A stretch of DNA of 64,000 nt from Paracoccus sp. IB05 (GTDB lineage Bacteria > Pseudomonadota > Alphaproteobacteria > Rhodobacterales > Rhodobacteraceae), in NCBI RefSeq assembly GCF_016405985.1, contig NZ_JAEFCF010000002.1, forward strand, positions 62,001 through 126,000, given 5' to 3'. The notes under the pieces were generated by a model. The model ran no database searches, was not told the DNA's origin, and saw only the letters and a program-made list of their open reading frames with translations. Each line of letters opens with the position of its first letter. Positions within the stretch are counted from its first letter, which is position 1. The translations under genes were made by a program, and so were the position numbers. Below, one piece after another: positions 59,118-64,000 of this stretch.

Positions 59118-60070
59118 ACCGGCTGACTCCGGGAAGCGAGGCGCGCGATATAGCGCTCCGAGGCGGCCTGGTGCTGCCGGGCAAAAGCAATGGCCTGTCC
59201 AGGCGAAACCGGCAGGAAGGCGACCCTCTGACCCGGCGCCACCTGCGCAAAGGCGTCAAGGTCGCAATCGAGCACCGTCGCAATCCTGGGATAGCCGCCC
59301 GTCGTCTGATGATCGGCGGTGAGGATCGTGGCGACCCCGTCCCCCGCCACCTGGATCGAGCCGCGCGTGAGCGGCTCCGAGGCCATATCAAGCGGCGCAA
59401 GCGGTGCAATTGCGGGGCCGTTGAGCCGGGTTCCCATCCGATCCGCCGCAGTCGTCACCTTCCAGGGGCCGGCATAGAGCGCCTCGATGGATCTTTCGGG
59501 AAAGTAACGCTCCTGCGGGCCGGGCGTGACACGCAATATATGGCGGGGGCGCGCCAGGATCGGGCAGGGGATATGCGGCGACAAAGGCAGGCGCGGTTCG
59601 ACAGGGGCAAAATGCAGCTTTGAGCCCGTGGCAAGTTTGCCGCCCCCGAAGCCAGAGGCCCCATGGGTCGCGGCGCTCCCCAGCCAGGTGGGTACCAGGC
59701 TTTGCCCGGCAAAGGCCAGGTAGCACCAGTTGCCCCATGTGCCTGGCCGGATCACCAGGGTTTCCCCGGCCCGCAGCAGCCCGCGTGACCAGGATCCCAG
59801 GCGCTTGCCGGCATGTTCCAGGATGAAGCCACCGCCGGTGAGGGCAAAGGCGATCTCACCCGCGTCACAACCGATCTGAACGCCGCCGCGCGAAATCTCG
59901 ATCACCGGTGTGCCGGGCGCATTCCCGATGGCCGCATTCGCGGCCCGCATGGCGAGCCGGTCCATCGCGCCCGATTGCGGCACACCAAAACGCGCCCAGC
60001 CTGGTCTGCCCTCGTCCTGGATCGAGACATGCGGGCCGGCAAAGCGCAGGCAGAGTTCGGCCTCAGACAT
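59075..60070 (-). CDS. pxpC: 5-oxoprolinase subunit C (biotin-dependent carboxylase-like)
   Basis: This 331-residue protein belongs to the allophanate hydrolase subunit 2/KipA family. Blocks are VSIQDEGRPGWARFGVPQSG, MDRLAMRAANAAIGN and the cyclophilin-like core DRMGTRLNG. With PxpA and PxpB it hydrolyses 5-oxoproline to glutamate using ATP. It overlaps pxpB by 8 bases and is the last gene of the operon. Confidence 0.93.
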   Translation of the reverse strand: MSEAELCLRFAGPHVSIQDEGRPGWARFGVPQSGAMDRLAMRAANAAIGNAPGTPVIEISRGGVQIGCDAGEIAFALTGGGFILEHAGKRLGSWSRGLLRAGETLVIRPGTWGNWCYLAFAGQSLVPTWLGSAATHGASGFGGGKLATGSKLHFAPVEPRLPLSPHIPCPILARPRHILRVTPGPQERYFPERSIEALYAGPWKVTTAADRMGTRLNGPAIAPLAPLDMASEPLTRGSIQVAGDGVATILTADHQTTGGYPRIATVLDCDLDAFAQVAPGQRVAFLPVSPGQAIAFARQHQAASERYIARLASRSQPVQDLFLPSCSRART

Positions 60071-60755
60071 CGGTCAGTTCCGGGGCCATTTCCGGATCGT
60101 CATGGCGAATGCGGCGAAACTGCACCCGGTCGCCGGGATCGAAGAGAAAGGGGCGGGCCGTGTCAGCCGTGAGGATGCTTGTGGCCGAACGGCCAATGAT
60201 CCACCATCCGGTCGGCATTTTAAGTGTCGAAACAATGCATTGCGACCCGGCAATCAGAACGGACCCGGCCGGGATGTCGCGGATGGCAGCGGATTTGCGA
60301 GGCAGGCGGATCGAATCTGGAACGCCGGTCAGATAGGCATAGCCCGGTGCAAAGCCGTACAGGCTGACCTGATACGCACCGCCAAGATGGGCGGCGATCA
60401 CCGCCTCCGGGCTCTGCCCCGTCATCGCCGCAACCGAAGCGAGATCCGGAGAAAAGGGCGCGTCATAGCACACTGTAACCTCATGCAGCCGGCCTTCCGG
60501 CGCCTGCGGTCGCCCGGTGTCGAGCCGCTGGCGGATGTCTGCCTCGACCCTGGCATGATCGGTTGCCAGACAATCGAAACGCACCAGCAGACAGGCATTC
60601 CCGGGCACGGTTTCGATCATGGCCTGCGGTGGCGCGGCGTTCAGCGCGGCATCCAGCGCCATCACACGGTCATGCAGCGCCGCATTCACGCCCTCGCCGA
60701 ATTCCACCAGCAGGCCATGTTCAGCGACGGGACGAAAGCGGGGCGCGTCATTCAT
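60063..60755 (-). CDS. pxpB: 5-oxoprolinase subunit B
   Basis: This 230-residue protein belongs to the allophanate hydrolase subunit 1/KipI family (HEVTVCYD..., LYGFAPGYAYLTGVP, RLPRKSAAIRDIPAGSVLIA, GGWWIIGR-like TGWWIIGRSA). It forms the ATP-dependent 5-oxoprolinase with PxpA and PxpC. ATG 60755 follows pxpA by 6 bases. Confidence 0.93.
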   Translation of the reverse strand: MNDAPRFRPVAEHGLLVEFGEGVNAALHDRVMALDAALNAAPPQAMIETVPGNACLLVRFDCLATDHARVEADIRQRLDTGRPQAPEGRLHEVTVCYDAPFSPDLASVAAMTGQSPEAVIAAHLGGAYQVSLYGFAPGYAYLTGVPDSIRLPRKSAAIRDIPAGSVLIAGSQCIVSTLKMPTGWWIIGRSATSILTADTARPFLFDPGDRVQFRRIRHDDPEMAPELTDV

Positions 60756-60761
60756 CAGGGG

Positions 60762-61526
60762 TCAGCCGGGCAGGAAGGGGCGGATCGCGACGCCCGCCGC
60801 GCTCAGCCGCTGGCGCAGATCAGTGGCGAGATCGACGGCGCCCGGCGTATCACCATGGATGCAGACGGACTGCGCATCGAGCGCAATCGGCGCCGCGCCC
60901 GCAACCGGCATCATCCCGCTGTCGAGGAACCCGATCAGGCGTTCGGCAATCTCATCAGCGTCATGCAGCACGGCGCCGTCCTGGCTGCGTGGCATCAGCT
61001 GGCCATTGGGCAGATAGGCCCGATCCGCGAAAATCTCGGAATAAACGGTAAGGCCACGCGCGCGCGCTGTGCTTTCCAGCGCCGTTCCCGAGATCGCCAG
61101 CAATGCAAGGCGGCCCGGCAAAGCCGCAATCGCATCCGCGATGGCGCCGGCGATCACCGGATCCGCCGCGGCCAGGCCAGACAGCGCGCCATGGGGTTTG
61201 AGATAACGGATCTCGGCCCCGGCCAGCGCGGCCAGACCCTGCAAAGCGGCGGTCTGGGCCACCACCATCCGGGTGATTTCGGCCGGCTGCATCGGGATCA
61301 CCCTTCGGCCAAACCCCTCGCGGTCGGCATAACCGGGATGGGCGCCGATCACGACATCGCGGGAAACCGCCAGCGACAGCGCGGTGAACATGGTTTCGGG
61401 ATCACCGGCATGGCCGCCACAGGCCAGATTTGCTGAAGTCACAAGCTCAAGCATCCGGGCATCTTCGCCCATCGTCCAGGGCCCATAGCTTTCGCCGAGA
61501 TCGGAATTGAGGTCGATCTGCCCCAT
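60762..61526 (-). CDS. pxpA: 5-oxoprolinase subunit A (LamB/YcsF family)
   Basis: This 254-residue protein starts with the LamB/YcsF signature IDLNSDLGESYGPWTMGEDA. SANLACGGHAGDPETM, AHPGYADREGFGRR and VKPHGAL-like YLKPHGALSG motifs follow. It is the 5-oxoproline-opening subunit. It sits 2 bases after the response regulator gene, so transcription is shared with the two-component system. Confidence 0.95.
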   Translation of the reverse strand: MGQIDLNSDLGESYGPWTMGEDARMLELVTSANLACGGHAGDPETMFTALSLAVSRDVVIGAHPGYADREGFGRRVIPMQPAEITRMVVAQTAALQGLAALAGAEIRYLKPHGALSGLAAADPVIAGAIADAIAALPGRLALLAISGTALESTARARGLTVYSEIFADRAYLPNGQLMPRSQDGAVLHDADEIAERLIGFLDSGMMPVAGAAPIALDAQSVCIHGDTPGAVDLATDLRQRLSAAGVAIRPFLPG

Positions 61527-61528
61527 GT

Positions 61529-62182
61529 TCAGCCCTTTGCGAGGAAATGCTGCGCCATCGAGATCAGCTCGGCCACCGAGCGGATTTGCAGTTTTTCCAG
61601 GATCCGCGCCCGGTGGTGATCGACGGTGCGCGGGCTGATCCCGAGCCTCGCGCCCACCTCTTTGCTGGAGGTCTCGGACGGGTTTGACACCATATGGCTG
61701 ACGATTTCCATCTCGCGGCTGGTAAGCCGGTCGAATTTCGCCCTGAGCCGCTCGGTCCCGGCGCGGGCGGCGTGATGTTCGGCAACCAGCGCGAAAGCGG
61801 TCTCGATCCGTTCGATCAGCACCGACTGACGGAAGGGTTTCTCAAGGAAATCCAGCGCGCCCGCCTTAATCGCCTGCACCGATTCCGGCACGCCGCCATG
61901 GCCGGTGATGAAGATGATCGGCAGGTCATGGCCGGCCCTGGCCAGCCAGGCCTGCAATTCCAGCCCGTTCATCCCCGGCATCCCGTAATCGAGGATCAGG
62001 CAGCCGGGGGTCTCTCCATCATAGCGGAGCAGGAAATCTGCCGCCGAGGGGAATGTCTCGACCCGATAATCGCGCTTTTGCAGCGCACGGGCGAGCGAAT
62101 TGCGGATCGCTTCGTCATCATCGACCAGAAAGACCGTCAGCCCGGCCACGGGGTCTTGCTGTGCAATCGACTGCTCTTTCAT
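61529..62182 (-). CDS. response regulator, FixJ/LuxR-type
   Basis: This 217-residue regulator has a receiver domain (LVDDDEAIRNSLARAL, phosphoacceptor Asp65 in CLILDYGMPGMNG, Lys in LEKPF). A C-terminal LuxR-type helix-turn-helix follows (LTSREMEIVSHMVSN, GISPRTVDHHRARI). It overlaps the kinase stop by 4 bases and is 2 bases before pxpA, so its likely target is this operon or 5-oxoproline-related genes. Confidence 0.94.
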   Translation of the reverse strand: MKEQSIAQQDPVAGLTVFLVDDDEAIRNSLARALQKRDYRVETFPSAADFLLRYDGETPGCLILDYGMPGMNGLELQAWLARAGHDLPIIFITGHGGVPESVQAIKAGALDFLEKPFRQSVLIERIETAFALVAEHHAARAGTERLRAKFDRLTSREMEIVSHMVSNPSETSSKEVGARLGISPRTVDHHRARILEKLQIRSVAELISMAQHFLAKG

Positions 62183-64000
62183 ACCGCCTCCGCAGCTGTG
62201 TTCAGCGTGAAACAGAATCTTGCCCCCCGCGCCCCCGGCTTTTCATGCCAGAGCGTGCCGCCATTGGCCTCGATGATCGACCGGCAGATCGAGAGACCAA
62301 GGCCCATGCCTTCGGGTTTCGATGTGTCGAACTGGGTAAAAAGCGTGATGGAGTCGCTGACGCCAGGCCCGGTATCCTCGACCGTGACGAGCAGCATTTC
62401 GCGGCTGTCCTGCAGCAAAGGCCGCACGGTCACGGTCACCTGGCGCGTGTTTTCGCTGTCAGAGGCAATGGCTTCGATGGCATTGCGCAAAAGATTGACC
62501 AGCACCTGCGCCACCTGGATCCGGTTGCCCAGAACCGGCGGCAGCACGCCGAGATCCTCGACGATCCGCACGCCGGAATCGCTGGCCTCGGCATGGACGA
62601 GGCGCAGCGTCTGACCCAGAAGTTCAGCGAAATCAAAGGGCGAAAGCGTTCCTTCGTCCTTGCGGATAAAGCCCCGCAGCGCGCGGATGATGTCTCCGGC
62701 ACGCAGTGACTGGCTTTCGATTTCGGTCAGAAGCTCGCGCAGCTCGATGTCGGTCCATTTGCCCAGTTGCAATGCGAGCAAGGCGGTATCGGCATTTTGC
62801 GAGATCGCGGTCAGCGGCTGGTTCAGCTCATGTGCGAGGCCGGCCGCCATCTGCCCCATCGTATTGCCGCGCGCCATATGTGAGAGGTCGCGGTTCAGCT
62901 GCTCGATCTTGCCGGCGCGGGCCTTTTCTTCGGTGATGTCATCGACGGTCAGCACGCCATGCAGGGGCTTGCCCGCCTCATCGCGAATGATGATCGAATT
63001 CAGCTTGACCCAGATCAGCGAGCCATCGCGCCGGAACCAGCGCATTTCCTGGCTGGACTCGGCTCCGCCGGTCTCATTCAGCTGCGAGCCATCGCCGCAG
63101 GCATAGGCGGCAACATCGTCAGGATGCGCGACATCCGTCACCTTGCGTCCGATCACCGCCCCGGTCGATGGGGCACCGACCAGTTCGGCGAACTTCGCAT
63201 TGGCGCGGATGATCGAACCATCCACCGGCGAGATCTGCGCCATCGCACGGGTCGAAAGCTCGAAGGTCTGGCCATATTCGCGCTCTGCTTCGCGGCGGGC
63301 CACGATTTGCTGCATCAGGGTGGAATTGGCCTTTTCCAGCTCTTTATAGGTGCGCGGCGGCGGTTTTGTGGGGTCGACTTCACCCTGAGAAATCAAGGCA
63401 TTGCGAACTGCAAAGGCGCGAACAGGGCGGTAGATGTAATCGGCCAGCAAAAGCCCGACGATGCCGGTGGTCGCGGCAACCAGCACCGCGATCCAGATAT
63501 TCTGGGTCCGGTTGTCCTTAATCGAGGCCGTAAAATCGCTCTCGGGCGCATAGACGCCGATGGTCCAGGGCAGTTTGCCACTGATCGTCGGCATAACGGT
63601 CGAGACATAGGATTCACCTTCATAGGTGAATTGTGAGCGGGTGAGCTGGGCGATCTTCAACTCGCCGCTGCGTGCCAGCGGCGCAAAGGCGGCGCGCGCG
63701 ATGGGGTCGTCGATCTCGCTGATACTGGCGAAGCGCAACGAGCCATCCTCGGCAGTGATCCGCAACAGGTCCATATCCGGATGCGCGATAACATCTCCGT
63801 TCTTGTGTATAATCAGTGCTTTGCCAGAAACTCCGATCTGCAGCCGCGACAGGAAATCCGAGATGCGGCTGATCTCGATATCGACACCGACCACGCCCCA
63901 GATGGATCTGCGCGCACCGCTGGCCCCGCGTTTGCCATTGACCGGACGCAGCACCGGCGCTGCCAGGGTGATGCCCGGCTGTTGCGATGAGAAAAAGATA
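62179..64000 (-). CDS. sensor histidine kinase, C-terminal part (5' end outside window)
   Basis: The frame is open to the right edge, so the N-terminus is missing. What is visible: the end of a Cache-type periplasmic sensor (VGVDIEISRISDFLSRLQIG, GVYAPESDF), a membrane segment (IWIAVLVAATTGIVGLLLAD), a PAS domain (FELSTRAMAQISPVDGSIIR, EMRWFRRDGSLIWVK), and a HisKA with the phospho-His in GLAHELNQPL. The ATPase domain has N box NLLRNAIEAI, G1 EDTGPGVSD and G2 GMGLGLSICRSIIEANG. It pairs with the downstream regulator. An extracellular ligand such as 5-oxoproline is plausible but unproven. Confidence 0.93.
   Translation of the reverse strand, partial: IFFSSQQPGITLAAPVLRPVNGKRGASGARRSIWGVVGVDIEISRISDFLSRLQIGVSGKALIIHKNGDVIAHPDMDLLRITAEDGSLRFASISEIDDPIARAAFAPLARSGELKIAQLTRSQFTYEGESYVSTVMPTISGKLPWTIGVYAPESDFTASIKDNRTQNIWIAVLVAATTGIVGLLLADYIYRPVRAFAVRNALISQGEVDPTKPPPRTYKELEKANSTLMQQIVARREAEREYGQTFELSTRAMAQISPVDGSIIRANAKFAELVGAPSTGAVIGRKVTDVAHPDDVAAYACGDGSQLNETGGAESSQEMRWFRRDGSLIWVKLNSIIIRDEAGKPLHGVLTVDDITEEKARAGKIEQLNRDLSHMARGNTMGQMAAGLAHELNQPLTAISQNADTALLALQLGKWTDIELRELLTEIESQSLRAGDIIRALRGFIRKDEGTLSPFDFAELLGQTLRLVHAEASDSGVRIVEDLGVLPPVLGNRIQVAQVLVNLLRNAIEAIASDSENTRQVTVTVRPLLQDSREMLLVTVEDTGPGVSDSITLFTQFDTSKPEGMGLGLSICRSIIEANGGTLWHEKPGARGARFCFTLNTAAEAV

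Overview
The window is GC-rich, gene-dense DNA from a bacterium that looks like an alphaproteobacterium of the order Rhodobacterales (Rhodobacteraceae/Paracoccaceae). The evidence is the flagellar gene set and order (flgE-K-L-I, fliP-N-H-F, fliL, motE, motA, flhA, fliR, flhB), a CtrA-like box in the fliF/fliL intergenic region, a split two-gene metH, the hutF/hutG type of histidine degradation, Kdo genes that imply an outer membrane, and many ATGA/GTGA stop-start overlaps. No tRNA, rRNA, CRISPR array, integrase or transposase was seen.

Layout. 1-4505: late flagellar genes flgE (3' part), flgK, flgL (frameshifted by one base in a T5 run) and flgI. 4605-11248: housekeeping metabolism, namely split methionine synthase, leuB, a bidirectional terminator, and kdsA-kdsB on the minus strand. 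11410-14165: a two-gene module that fits oxidation of D-apiose and hydrolysis of the lactone. 14209-22190: the complete histidine utilisation locus, with hutC, the minus-strand operon hutI-H-G-U-D, and hutF divergent from it. 22218-24367: decayed remains of a Tad/Flp pilus locus (cpaC-like, cpaD-like) with a tadE-like gene that still looks intact. 24810-35943: an accessory catabolic cluster with a HisC-like aminotransferase, an SDR, a spermidine/putrescine-class ABC importer, a HisD paralogue with altered metal site, a zinc alcohol dehydrogenase, an APH-fold phosphotransferase and an FMN alpha-hydroxy acid dehydrogenase. 36806-44985: a large Ig-repeat surface adhesin with its own type 1 secretion system. 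45040-46002: an agmatinase-family ureohydrolase. 46067-59117: the second flagellar block, divergent fliF-H-N-P and fliL ... flhB plus a FliJ-like protein. 59075-64000: a two-component system in one operon with 5-oxoprolinase genes pxpA-B-C; the kinase runs off the right edge.

How it fits together. The most interesting signal is regulatory. The same palindrome, GTATATAC within CAGGTATATACAT or TGTATATACAT, lies between hutI and hutF, between the HisC-like gene and the SDR, and just upstream of the ABC importer operon. This resembles the operator class of HutC, whose gene is in the window, so the 24.8-35.9 kb cluster is probably part of an extended histidine (urocanate-responsive) regulon. It may import an imidazole compound and convert it towards histidine or another Hut intermediate. 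The substrate cannot be read from sequence.

The flagellar genes at the two ends probably belong to one ancestral locus, now separated by about 41.5 kb of metabolic, regulatory and adhesin genes. Comparison with related genomes would settle that.
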